From NCBI GenBank assembly GCA_965249005.1, contig CBDFLD010000008.1:89771-153770 (forward strand): a stretch of DNA of 64,000 nt, read 5' to 3'. This DNA is from CBDFLD01 sp965249005. GTDB taxonomy: Bacteria; Acidobacteriota; UBA6911. A program made the translations under genes and the position numbers. The notes under the pieces are model-generated. The model was given only the letters and a program-made list of their open reading frames with translations. It searched no databases and was not told where the DNA came from. Below, in pieces: positions 36,903 through 45,672 of this stretch; within the stretch, counting starts at the first letter, position 1, and every line of letters starts with the position of its first letter.

Positions 36903-37874
36903 ATGAAGGCTGTCGTTGTCGATCCCGAAACTCATGATCTTCGTTGGGAAGACGTAACCGACCCCACGCCCGAGGCCGGCCAAGTGTTGGTGGACATCCA
37001 TGCCACGGCCGTCAACCGGGCAGATCTGCTCCAGCGGGCCGGAAACTATCCTCCTCCGCCGGGTGCGCCTCCGTATATGGGATTGGAAATGGCGGGCACG
37101 ATTTCAGGTGTGAGCGAGGGAGTTACGGATTGGCGCTCCGGCGATCGGGTGTGCGCCTTGCTCGGGGGCGGCGGTTACGCAGAGAAGGTCGCCGTCGATC
37201 AGCAACTTCTATTGCGCTTGCCCGAATCGTGGGACTTTGCAAAAGGCGCCGCCGTTCCGGAAGTTTTCTATACGGCCTATGTGAATCTCTTCCTCGAGGC
37301 CGGGCTGTTGGATGGCGAGTCTGTGTTGATCCATGGCGGTGCCAGTGGAGTTGGCACGGCGGCGATCCAGATAGCTCGAGCTGCCGGCTGCCGTGTGGCG
37401 GTGACGGCCGGGACACCGGCAAAGCTCGAACGCTGTCGTGCTTTGGGGGCCGAGGTGGCGGTGAACTACAAGGAAGAAGATTTTGCCAGCAGTATCGCTG
37501 ATCACTTCGGGGGGGCCGATGTGATCTTGGACATCGCCGGAAGCGATTATCTCGAGCGAAACCTAAAATTGCTCAATCGAAAGGGAAGGCTCGTGATCAT
37601 TGCTCTCCTGACAGGGGCTTCCGCTGAGATCGATCTAGGACCGTTGCTGTTCAAGCGACTCCGGATCATCGGCTCGGTCCTGCGAAGTCGCTCCCCGGAA
37701 GAAAAAATCCAAATCACCGAAAGATTCAAAGAGGACATCTGGCCCCTTCTGCTCGAAGGCAGCGTCGTTCCGGTAATCGACACCGTGTTGCCGATCACTC
37801 AGGTCGCCGAAGCTCAGCAAATTTTGAGCGAGAACCGAAACATCGGCAAAGTCGTCATGACCGTGAGAGATTAG
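36903..37874 (+). CDS. NAD(P)H:quinone oxidoreductase, PIG3 type
   Basis: The 323-residue MDR protein matches the PIG3/TP53I3 group: AVNRADLLQRAGNYPPPPGAP near residues 37-57, GLEMAGTI, and the cofactor motif HGGASGVGTAAIQ. It reduces quinones with NADPH in the cytoplasm. ATG 36903 follows GAGGAG by seven bases. It is only distantly related to the MDR protein at 2456-3451. A double hairpin follows the stop. Confidence 0.94.
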   Translation: MKAVVVDPETHDLRWEDVTDPTPEAGQVLVDIHATAVNRADLLQRAGNYPPPPGAPPYMGLEMAGTISGVSEGVTDWRSGDRVCALLGGGGYAEKVAVDQQLLLRLPESWDFAKGAAVPEVFYTAYVNLFLEAGLLDGESVLIHGGASGVGTAAIQIARAAGCRVAVTAGTPAKLERCRALGAEVAVNYKEEDFASSIADHFGGADVILDIAGSDYLERNLKLLNRKGRLVIIALLTGASAEIDLGPLLFKRLRIIGSVLRSRSPEEKIQITERFKEDIWPLLLEGSVVPVIDTVLPITQVAEAQQILSENRNIGKVVMTVRD

Positions 37875-37877
37875 TAG

Positions 37878-37924
37878 GCGTCTCTCGCCGAGAGACGCTG
37901 TAGGCAACTCACGCCGTGAGTTGC
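37878..37924. repeat. Intergenic double hairpin (dispersed TAGGC hairpin family)
   Basis: The first hairpin has arms GCGTCTCTC/GAGAGACGC around GCC (37878-37898). The second has arms GCAACTCAC/GTGAGTTGC around GCC (37904-37924). They sit between two convergent stops (37874 and 37966) and could terminate transcription in both directions, though no T-run is present. Both have relatives at 4857-4907. Confidence 0.7.
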
Positions 37925-37965
37925 AAGGAGATACGTTCAAAAAGCTGCACACGGAGTGTGAAAGC

Positions 37966-38748
37966 TTACGATTCCTCCCACTCGACGTTGCCGCCGAGCT
38001 CGATGAGCTGCCCCGTGATACTCTTGCCCTGGTTGGAGGAGAGAAACAGTACCAGGTCGGCGAATTCCTCGAGCTCGATCTTCTTCCGCATCGAGATGTA
38101 CTTCAGCAACTCACCCTCGAACTCCTTGGCTGAAATTCCCCTGGCGTCGGCGTTGCGTTGAATCAAACGGTCCAGACGGGCGTTGTTGATGGCACCCGGA
38201 AGGATGGCGTTGCACCGGATGTTGAAGGGACCCAATTCGCGAGCCAGGCAGCGTGTGAGCCCTTCCACCCCTGCCTTGGAGGCGACGTAGGGTGTGCGCA
38301 GCGGAACTGCGGTGCGGGTCGAACCGGTCGAGAAGCAAAGGATGGAGCCGTGGCGCCGTTCCTTCATTTTGGGAACGACCTGTCTCACACAATAGAAATA
38401 TCCATTGAGGTTGATCGTGATCGACTCTTCCCACTCTTGGTAAGAAATGTCCTCGACGGCGGCCCTCGGACCCCCGATTCCCACCACGTTCAGTAGAACG
38501 TCGACGTGCCCCATCCAGTCAAAAGCCTCTTCGAAAACCTTTTCGACCTGGGCGGGTATACCCACGTTGGCGACGGTTCCCCGCATCTTTGGGTTGGACC
38601 CCAGCGTTTCAGCGAGAGGCTCTTCTCTCACATCGCAAATATGAACGCGGTCGCCTCTTGCCACAAAAGCCTCGGCCATGACTCGCGCGACACTGTCGGC
38701 GGCTCCGGTAACCACTATGTTTTGGGGCTCTTGGTTTCCTTGGGTCAT
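37966..38748 (-). CDS. SDR-family oxidoreductase
   Basis: The 260-residue short-chain dehydrogenase has the cofactor motif TGAADSVARVMA (a departure from the usual TGxxxGIG: valine and alanine replace two glycines), LLNVVGIGGP in place of NNAG, and the catalytic set serine in CFSTGST, tyrosine and lysine in YVASKAG. The aspartate at the end of beta-2 (CDVRE) points to NAD rather than NADP. It is convergent with the quinone reductase gene. Substrate unknown. Confidence 0.92.
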   Translation of the reverse strand: MTQGNQEPQNIVVTGAADSVARVMAEAFVARGDRVHICDVREEPLAETLGSNPKMRGTVANVGIPAQVEKVFEEAFDWMGHVDVLLNVVGIGGPRAAVEDISYQEWEESITINLNGYFYCVRQVVPKMKERRHGSILCFSTGSTRTAVPLRTPYVASKAGVEGLTRCLARELGPFNIRCNAILPGAINNARLDRLIQRNADARGISAKEFEGELLKYISMRKKIELEEFADLVLFLSSNQGKSITGQLIELGGNVEWEES

Positions 38749-38836
38749 GGCGCTTACAAGAAGGAGTTAGAAAGACGAGATATTATACACCAATCCTCTG
38801 GGGGGTCCGTGGAAGGGTTGGGTCCGCGACCGGTTG

Positions 38837-40177
38837 TCAACTCGCGGAGGCCCGGAGCCACGAAAAGCGAGGAACAATCAAACGATCGAAGAATAGGAAC
38901 AAGAGAATCGAGATACCGACCATGGGTAACAATATCGCTAGCACGCACGCGATCACACCGACCCCCGCGGGCCAGCGCTCCCATTTCTGCTTCGGCGGTG
39001 CGGCCAACTTGCCGGTCGGGCGCCGCCGCAACCACATGAAAAAACCGGTCACCGCCATCCAGATAAGTGATAAAGCGATGATCAGATTGATGATCTGATT
39101 CGGGCGGCCGAAGAACCGCCCTTCGTGAAGGTCGATCCCGATGTTGATGATCTTGTTCATGATGGGGAAATTACTCCAACCCCGTTGAGCGATGACTTCT
39201 CCTGTGCGCGCATCCAGCCGCATGGTGCGGCGGTCTTTCATCCGGGGTGCCACGTTGAGAACGCCATAGAATCCGCCTGCCCCTCGTGGTAGAGCAACGC
39301 GGATCGCATCCTTTGTATGTGTATGCTCAGCTTTCGCAAAGTCCACGGCTGCTTGGAGACCGATCGGTTTTGCCTCGACATGTCTGGCGTGTCCCGCATG
39401 ACCGGCGTGAGCTGTACCGGCACCCGGGTGGTGCTCGGCCTCGACCACCTCCAACGCCGGCGCCGTCTGACCCAAGGCACCCTGAACCTGCTTCAGCATT
39501 GCCCCCCAAAGGATGGCCCACGGCAGTCCCGTGACAATGAATCCGATGACAAAGAGTGAAAACCACACACCAGCAGTCTTGTGCAAATCTTTCCAGAAAA
39601 GACGCCCCCGTGCTCCGAGGCGGGGAATCAAATTTCCCCAAATGCTGAATTTCCCTCGAGGCCACCAAAGGTAAAGGCCCGTGACGATCATGACGAGGGT
39701 CCAGCTTGCCGCCAGCTCGACGATCACGCTGCCGGGGTTGCCCATCAACAGGGTCCCATGGATCCGCTTCGCGAATTCGGTAGTGCGATTTTCTTCCTTG
39801 ATTGTGCCGAGAAACGCTCCCGTGTATGGGTTCACGTATGCCGAGTAGCGAAGTTTGTCCGGGTTCATGACCATGAAGGTCGTACTGCGATTCGGGTCCG
39901 GTTGAATATCGACCCCCATGACTCGGTGGCCTGGCAAAGCCGTCCGGACCGCTTCCAGTTGCTTGTCGTACGAGATGGGCGTCCCGCCCGCCTCCACATA
40001 GTACTTGTTGCTGTGACCCAAGGGATCGATTTCAGGCTTGAAGAGATAAATGGCCCCGGTCAGCGACTGGAATACCACGAAGGGAACAACCAGCAGGGCA
40101 GCATAGAAATGCCAGCGCCAGGCGGCGGCATAGGTGGCGGTGGAGGATTCCCCACCTTTTGCTTCATCATTGGTCAT
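38837..40177 (-). CDS. PepSY-associated transmembrane protein with histidine-rich loop
   Basis: The 446-residue inner-membrane protein has four predicted membrane spans: about residues 20-45, 155-180, 205-230 and 360-385, plus a C-terminal hydrophobic pair (IACVLAILLPMVGISILLFLF). PepSY-like segments lie between them. Between spans three and four is a histidine-rich loop (EHHPGAGTAHAGHAGHARH) able to bind metal. Relatives act in ferric-siderophore reduction or metal handling; a link to iron uptake is inferred only. The ATG has no obvious ribosome site. Confidence 0.88.
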   Translation of the reverse strand: MTNDEAKGGESSTATYAAAWRWHFYAALLVVPFVVFQSLTGAIYLFKPEIDPLGHSNKYYVEAGGTPISYDKQLEAVRTALPGHRVMGVDIQPDPNRSTTFMVMNPDKLRYSAYVNPYTGAFLGTIKEENRTTEFAKRIHGTLLMGNPGSVIVELAASWTLVMIVTGLYLWWPRGKFSIWGNLIPRLGARGRLFWKDLHKTAGVWFSLFVIGFIVTGLPWAILWGAMLKQVQGALGQTAPALEVVEAEHHPGAGTAHAGHAGHARHVEAKPIGLQAAVDFAKAEHTHTKDAIRVALPRGAGGFYGVLNVAPRMKDRRTMRLDARTGEVIAQRGWSNFPIMNKIINIGIDLHEGRFFGRPNQIINLIIALSLIWMAVTGFFMWLRRRPTGKLAAPPKQKWERWPAGVGVIACVLAILLPMVGISILLFLFFDRLIVPRFSWLRASAS

Positions 40178-40456
40178 AAGAGATCGAGTCCTGGGTTCTT
40201 TTGCGATGGATCGCCGGACAGCACAATCCCATCATGATATAATATCTAACCTGGCTTTTCAATGGATCCACGGATTCATCTCGGCAAAGGCAAACCGAAG
40301 GTCCCGAATCCACTCATGCTTCCGGTAAGATGGTTCCACAACCCGAAATCATTGACAGATTCCGTGAGGCGGTGGAAGATCGGACGGGTCTCTTTCCGTC
40401 CGGTCATTCAGGTATGTCCCAAGCTCTAGGCAGGTTTCCGTGGAGGTGCCGTCGCT

Positions 40457-41410
40457 ATGTGGATTGCAGTGAAATGGCTCAGCCTCCGGGGAGCAATTCT
40501 CCTCCTGCTCACGCTTGCTTTCTCGAGCTCGACACCCACAAAAGATATTGGAAAGACGGGAAGCAGGACGAAAGCAAGCGAAGTGACCGCAACGCTTCCC
40601 GAGGTGCTACTTTCAAAGTGGAAACGGGGAGTCGGAATCATCCGTCGAGCCACACCCGAGACGAGGATGTATTTTTGGTTTTATGAGTGGAACCTCTTCG
40701 GTGCCTGGCGCGAGGGGCAGCACAACCAGGGAACCACGGAGCAAGAAATACACCTGTCCGCAGACGGATCCGGAGCAAGCCTGACAAGGCAGGGTCTGAG
40801 CGTCGAGTTAAAGGCGACGGACGATGGGGCGGATCTTTTTCTTCGCATCCGCAACGGCACCGAACGCACGTGGGCCAATATCGCCGCCATCATTCCCTGC
40901 TTCACTCCGGGAGCACCGGACGTGAATTTCGTGAACAAAAGGCGGGTGGCCCATCATTTTCCGAACGCGAAACGGAATGAAAACTTCGTCAATCATCAGA
41001 CCTATTTCCTCTCCGAGCGCGGTCTTATGCGTCAGGAGAAACGTGAGATCCACTTCAACGTGAGTCTTCGAGAACAAATCAACCAAGAGTCGGAAGACGG
41101 CAGTTTCGTCTTCACTCCGAAGTGGCCGACTTCCGAACACAATGCCACGAGCGGATTAGTGCTCAGGGAATCCACGGACAAGGGTTGGATCACCGGGATT
41201 GCATGGGAAAGATTCCTTACGGTGCAAGCACACAATCCTTGGCACTGCATGCACCTCTCCATCCGGGTGGGGCCACTCAAACCGGGTGAAAGCCGGGAGA
41301 TCCGGGGCAAGATCTATCTCTTTCATGGAACAAAGGAAGATCTGCTGAAACGTTATCGGTCGGAATTCCGTGTTCGAGGTCTCGCCCGGAATAACAAGGA
41401 ACTCGAGTGA
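40457..41410 (+). CDS. Secreted protein of unknown function
   Basis: I do not recognise this 317-residue protein. It has a signal peptide (hydrophobic core LRGAILLLLTLAFSSS) and then a mostly beta-type domain without membrane spans. Aromatic-rich segments YFWFYEWN and AHNPWHCMHLSIRVG stand out, and the C-terminus GTKEDLLKRYRSEF resembles the end of carbohydrate-related all-beta domains. ATG 40457 follows GGAGGT by nine bases. Its stop overlaps the next small ORF (GTGA). Confidence 0.75.
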   Translation: MWIAVKWLSLRGAILLLLTLAFSSSTPTKDIGKTGSRTKASEVTATLPEVLLSKWKRGVGIIRRATPETRMYFWFYEWNLFGAWREGQHNQGTTEQEIHLSADGSGASLTRQGLSVELKATDDGADLFLRIRNGTERTWANIAAIIPCFTPGAPDVNFVNKRRVAHHFPNAKRNENFVNHQTYFLSERGLMRQEKREIHFNVSLREQINQESEDGSFVFTPKWPTSEHNATSGLVLRESTDKGWITGIAWERFLTVQAHNPWHCMHLSIRVGPLKPGESREIRGKIYLFHGTKEDLLKRYRSEFRVRGLARNNKELE

Positions 41411-41586
41411 TTGTAGTGACAACGATCTTCTCGATGGTCGGTGTCGGGTGGCCTTGTCCTGCGGCGGGTTTGTCGGCACGGGCAGAGCCTGAAAAAACCC
41501 TTCGATGCACCCGCAGGACGGTGGAGAACGCCCATCAGCAGGCGCTCGAGTTCATCAGGAGATACTTGGGTGAGGCAAGGCAATGA
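41407..41586 (+). CDS. Small secreted protein linking two genes by stop-start overlaps
   Basis: A 59-residue frame starts at GTG 41407, inside the stop of the upstream gene (GTGA), with AAGGA six bases before it. It ends at TGA 41584-41586, overlapping the ATG of the HEAT-repeat gene (ATGA). Residues 1-24 look like a signal peptide (VTTIFSMVGVGWPCPAAGLSA), and the rest is a short helical stretch ending FIRRYLGEARQ. The two 4-bp overlaps and the ribosome site are the evidence that it is translated; no family is recognised. Confidence 0.6.
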   Translation: MIVVTTIFSMVGVGWPCPAAGLSARAEPEKTLRCTRRTVENAHQQALEFIRRYLGEARQ

Positions 41587-42524
41587 ATGGGTTCAGAATA
41601 AGCCATGTAGTCGTTTTTGGTCTCTCATTTGCAGTAGGTTACAATAGCGCATCAAATGCAGAAATCTCGAACGGGCCACAAGAGGGACTAATAGGGGGGC
41701 TAATAAGCAGATTTCAGGATCCGGATGGACCTATCAGACTTGCCGCGGGGATGGCTTTGGCCGAGATTGGCGAACCGGCAAGGGGGGCGCTGGTCCATGC
41801 GAGTCAACACGAAGCTGTCAGGGTTCGTTTGTGGGCTCGTTGCGCCTTGTTTCTTGGAGATCTCGCGCGGGGAGATGAGATATTTTCGGCCTTCGATGTT
41901 TTTCTGCAGGATGAAAATCACAGGATCCGAATCGACGGGTGTTTTGCTATAGGCTTCATGGGAAGCAAAGCCCGCGAATACGCCCATCTTGTTGTTCCAA
42001 CCTTGACTAGAATGCAGCAGGATCCCATCCAGAATGTTCGAATCTGGTCCAACTTCGCGCTATATCAATTGGATGTTTCCAAGAGAGAAGCGGCCATTAG
42101 AAACATTCTTTCTTTTTTTAGGAGCGAAGACTGGGTATTGCAAGTGAACGCGGTTTTCGCCGTTTCACAGCTATCTCCAGACATGGATGATACCCTGCTG
42201 AAGGTCGTGTCCCCCGAGGTGGTAGAGACCCTAAATGACAACGACAAAACAGTGCGTCTCTGGGGACACTTCGCGGTGTCACGAGTGGATCCATCAAGAC
42301 GAAAGAATACAGTCTCTTTTATGTTGGAGTGCCTCACGGACCGCGAACAGATCATCCGCAGGTATGCTGCGGAAGCACTGGGATATATTGCAGACCCGGA
42401 TACCGTGACACCTCTGGTGAACACACTAAACGATATCGATGCCAAGGTACGTGGCAATGCGGCTATTGCCTTGCAAAAAATAGGAACGCCGGAAGCATCA
42501 AGGGCTCTGAAGGCGAAGCGCTGA
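41583..42524 (+). CDS. Secreted HEAT-repeat protein
   Basis: The 313-residue protein has a short signal peptide (residues 1-26) and then about eight HEAT/armadillo-type helical pairs. Examples are DPDGPIRLAAGMALAEIGEPA, NVRIWSNFALYQLD, TVRLWGHFAVSRVD and DAKVRGNAAIALQKIGTPEA. Such solenoids are scaffolds or binding partners. It is coupled through an ATGA overlap to the small ORF upstream. The partner is unknown; the three-gene set 40457-42524 may form one transcription unit. Confidence 0.85.
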   Translation: MNGFRISHVVVFGLSFAVGYNSASNAEISNGPQEGLIGGLISRFQDPDGPIRLAAGMALAEIGEPARGALVHASQHEAVRVRLWARCALFLGDLARGDEIFSAFDVFLQDENHRIRIDGCFAIGFMGSKAREYAHLVVPTLTRMQQDPIQNVRIWSNFALYQLDVSKREAAIRNILSFFRSEDWVLQVNAVFAVSQLSPDMDDTLLKVVSPEVVETLNDNDKTVRLWGHFAVSRVDPSRRKNTVSFMLECLTDREQIIRRYAAEALGYIADPDTVTPLVNTLNDIDAKVRGNAAIALQKIGTPEASRALKAKR

Positions 42525-42622
42525 GGCACCGTTGGCAGATTCCTGTTGGTCTCTATTTGCCCTCGGTTCCGTTAGTGTTTAGCACAGGCGCGCGTTGCAC
42601 TTTGAAGCAGGAGGCACAGGCT

Positions 42623-43996
42623 GTGATTGGCAAATCCGAGAAACCCACGAGAAAGTCATTTCACATAGCGGCGTGTTTGCTAACCCTTCTATGGTTGGCT
42701 GCGGTCTCCTCCGCCGTTTCCCGATCAGAAACCGAAAAGAACCCAGCTCGAGGGTTTTTGCGGGCTGGCGTCGCCACGAAGGAACTCAAGGTGCCGGTGG
42801 GGCACAAGATGTTGTCCTTCCCGATTCGGAAGGACGGAGAAGTCATTGCGGACCGCGCGAATCGGGGAACACATGATCCCGTCACCGTCCGCTGTCTCGT
42901 GCTCACGGAAAAAGAGGTTGCCGTGGCCCTCGTCTCTGTGGATGTTGCCGGCATTTCCAACTCCATGGTTCATCGAATTCAGGAATCTGTCGCCGGTAAG
43001 GTCTCGACGCCAGCTGAGAACATCCTCATCGGTGCCACGCATACGCATCATGGACCCATTATCGAAAGAGGGTGGTTGAGTACGGCATCGGAGCAGTGGG
43101 TCGACTACATCGACGATACCATCAGTCGAACGATTATCGAGGCGCACCAGAATCTCGTGCCCGCCGCCGTCGGTCTAGGCCACGGTCATGTTGATCTCAA
43201 CTATAACCGTCTTTTCATCGGTCAAGATGGCCGCGCCAAGTATATCCGCAGGAATCCGGCGCGCCGTTTTTACGGCCCAACCGACAAGGAGGTTGTCGTG
43301 CTGCGTGTCGATCGCGAGGATGGAAAACCCCTCGCCGTGGTGTTCAACTACGCCTTGCATGGAGTGGTCATGCACCGGGACAACCATCTTATCTCCGCCG
43401 ACTTTCCAGGCCCGGCGCGGGAGGCCATTGAAGACAATCTCGGCCAAGGGGCCACTGCGATATATTTCAATGGTGCCGAAGGTGAAATGAATCCTTATGA
43501 AACTGAAACCAAAGATTTCAAGGTTGTGGATCAGGTTGGTCGAGCGCTAGCGAAGGAAGTGCTGCGGGTGTACCCACGGATTGAAACGAGTAGTTCACAC
43601 GAATTGGCCGTTCAATCGCGTCAGCTCGACTATCAGCCTCGGCACCTTCCGGGCGGGAAAGAATCCATCACTGTGTCGGCAGCTTTTCTACGCGATGGCA
43701 CACTCGTCACCGTTCCCGGCGAGATGTTCGCCCAAGCCGCCATGGAATTCAAGCGAAGGTCCCCGTTTGCCAACAATATGATTCTTGGTTTGACAGGCGG
43801 CGCCGTGGGGTACATTCCTCCCGAGGACGCCTACCGCTATGGTGGTTACGGTGTGGACCCTGTTCCCACCGACAGATTGAAGGGGTACCTCAAACAGGTT
43901 CCCATGGGGTTTGCAGAAAAGATCTGGAAAACCTGGCTGGAAATGACATATCAACGGTGGAATTCTATCAGCGAGAGTGCAAAAGAGCACAATTAG
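42623..43996 (+). CDS. Neutral/alkaline ceramidase-like protein, paralog 2
   Basis: The 457-residue secreted protein is a close paralog of the 32718-34022 product. It shares KMLSFPIR, GATHTHHGP, YGPTDKEVVVLRVDR, ISADFPGPA, YFNGAEGEMNPY, and NNMILGLTGG near the C-terminus. Zinc ligands are expected at THTHH and in NYALHGVVMH. Start GTG 42623 has GGAGG eight to nine bases upstream, and a signal peptide (FHIAACLLTLLWLAAVSSA) follows. The longer in-frame reading back to 42329 overlaps the HEAT gene and is rejected. Confidence 0.87.
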   Translation: MIGKSEKPTRKSFHIAACLLTLLWLAAVSSAVSRSETEKNPARGFLRAGVATKELKVPVGHKMLSFPIRKDGEVIADRANRGTHDPVTVRCLVLTEKEVAVALVSVDVAGISNSMVHRIQESVAGKVSTPAENILIGATHTHHGPIIERGWLSTASEQWVDYIDDTISRTIIEAHQNLVPAAVGLGHGHVDLNYNRLFIGQDGRAKYIRRNPARRFYGPTDKEVVVLRVDREDGKPLAVVFNYALHGVVMHRDNHLISADFPGPAREAIEDNLGQGATAIYFNGAEGEMNPYETETKDFKVVDQVGRALAKEVLRVYPRIETSSSHELAVQSRQLDYQPRHLPGGKESITVSAAFLRDGTLVTVPGEMFAQAAMEFKRRSPFANNMILGLTGGAVGYIPPEDAYRYGGYGVDPVPTDRLKGYLKQVPMGFAEKIWKTWLEMTYQRWNSISESAKEHN

Positions 43997-44097
43997 TCGG
44001 GGATCTCGGCATTGACTTGCTTAAGGCAGGGGTGCAGCGGGAGCCACAATGGAAGCCCGCCCCCCTAGACCAATAGGCTGATTCCGCAAGGAGACTC

Positions 44098-45666
44098 TTG
44101 AAGTACCACAGAAACGAACGCCAAGAGTGGAAATCATATTTCAGATCCCGAAACCTAGATCATCCCAAATGTCAAAAGGGTATCCAGGGATTGTTTTTGC
44201 TTGTGCTGCTGTTACCCGTACTGGGTCGTGCAGAAAGCTTGTCTATCGACGACATCGACAGATTGATGCTGGAAGGTCTGGCAGCCTGGAACGTTCCGGG
44301 GGCCTCGATTGCTGTCGTTCAGGGAAAGATGAGCTACAGGCAGGGCTACGGCGTACGCGAGCTGGGATCTAGCCGAATGGTAACACCGGAGACTCTCTTC
44401 GCGATAGGTTCGACAACCAAGGCATTCACCACCGCTGCAATGGCAATTCTGATCGATCAGGGGAAAATGCACTGGGATGATCCCGTGCACCGTCACGTTC
44501 CATTTTTTCGCCTTTCCGATCCCCTCGCCGACAAAAACGTCACACTGCGCGATATCGTCAGTCACCGCACGGGTCTGAGTAGGCATGACATGCTTTGGTA
44601 TGGATCTCCCTGGGATCGCGCCGAGATTCTACGTCGCATCGGGTTCGTGTCCATCACCCATTCCTTTCGCTCCAAGTATCAGTATCAGAACATCATGTTT
44701 CTCGCAGCTGGTCACGCCGTCGAGAGAGCGTCGGGTCTGAGCTGGGAGGATTTCATTCGGCGGCGACTTTTTAAGCCACTTGGCATCCAGGACGCGAACT
44801 TTAGTTCCATCGATGCCGAGAAGCATCCTGATCACGCCAGCCCTCACATGCGGGATGAGGACGGGATCCGGGTTGTTGCATGGCGTAATCTGGACAACGT
44901 CGGCCCGGCCGGCTCCATCAACGCCGGGGCGCGTGATCTCGAGCGATGGATACAATTTCAGCTCGGAGGTGGGGCACTGGAGGGAAAACAAATCCTATCC
45001 GCCTCCCATCTCGAGGAAACCCATATGCCTCAAACGATCATTCCCCTGGAAGGAGAAATGAAGGAAGAGAATCCGGAAACCCACTTTCTCAACTACGGCC
45101 TCGGTTGGCGCGTCCAGGACTATCGTGGCCATTTCATGCTCTCCCACGCCGGCGTGATCGATGGGTTTCGCGCTCATGTCGCACTGGTTCCGGAAGCGAC
45201 TCTCGGAGTCATGGTGCTCTCGAACCTGGGCGGCCGTCCGTCGCTTCCCGAGGCGATGACGCACTCGCTTGTCGACATCGCACTCGGCTCGCCCACACGA
45301 AACTGGAACTCGTTTTTTCTCGACCTCGCCAAAAAGCGTCGGGCAAAACTCCGACAGGACCGAGACGATCTGGAAAGAAAACGTCACCATGGGACCCGTC
45401 CGTCGCGCGATCGGCCGGCTTATCTCGGAAAATACGAGCACCCCGCCTACGGCAGTGCAGGCGTGACCCTTGAAGAAGGCGTACTACTGCTGCATTGGAG
45501 CGGTTTTCGGCTGGCTTTGAAGCATTACCACTACGATGTCTTTATGGTAGAGGATAGAACCCTTGGAGGAGGGCTTGTCTCGTTCCACCTCGATCAGGAG
45601 GGAGGGGTCCATGCGATGAAGTTTCTCGAAGTGGAGTTCCAGAGACCCTCGCAACAGAAACGCTGA
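44098..45666 (+). CDS. Beta-lactamase-fold serine hydrolase (class C/esterase EstB type)
   Basis: The 522-residue secreted protein starts at TTG 44098 with AAGGAG five bases upstream. The hydrophobic segment LFLLVLLLPVLGRAES serves as the signal. The nucleophile is in GSTTKAF (SxxK) and the catalytic tyrosine in YQYQN (YxN); HTGL-type HRTGLSRH is present. A C-terminal beta domain of about 100 residues resembles DUF3471. Members are penicillin-binding-like esterases or D-amino peptidases; antibiotic resistance should not be assumed. Confidence 0.9.
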   Translation: MKYHRNERQEWKSYFRSRNLDHPKCQKGIQGLFLLVLLLPVLGRAESLSIDDIDRLMLEGLAAWNVPGASIAVVQGKMSYRQGYGVRELGSSRMVTPETLFAIGSTTKAFTTAAMAILIDQGKMHWDDPVHRHVPFFRLSDPLADKNVTLRDIVSHRTGLSRHDMLWYGSPWDRAEILRRIGFVSITHSFRSKYQYQNIMFLAAGHAVERASGLSWEDFIRRRLFKPLGIQDANFSSIDAEKHPDHASPHMRDEDGIRVVAWRNLDNVGPAGSINAGARDLERWIQFQLGGGALEGKQILSASHLEETHMPQTIIPLEGEMKEENPETHFLNYGLGWRVQDYRGHFMLSHAGVIDGFRAHVALVPEATLGVMVLSNLGGRPSLPEAMTHSLVDIALGSPTRNWNSFFLDLAKKRRAKLRQDRDDLERKRHHGTRPSRDRPAYLGKYEHPAYGSAGVTLEEGVLLLHWSGFRLALKHYHYDVFMVEDRTLGGGLVSFHLDQEGGVHAMKFLEVEFQRPSQQKR

Positions 45667-45672
45667 CGGTTT

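Noticed and set aside
42329..42622. Extended N-terminus of the second ceramidase-like protein
   Set aside because: It overlaps the HEAT-repeat gene in another frame, and the GTG at 42623 has a ribosome site followed by a signal peptide.
44098..45666. Antibiotic-resistance beta-lactamase
   Set aside because: SxxK and YxN are shared with many esterases and peptidases; the length and DUF3471-like tail do not fit a resistance enzyme.
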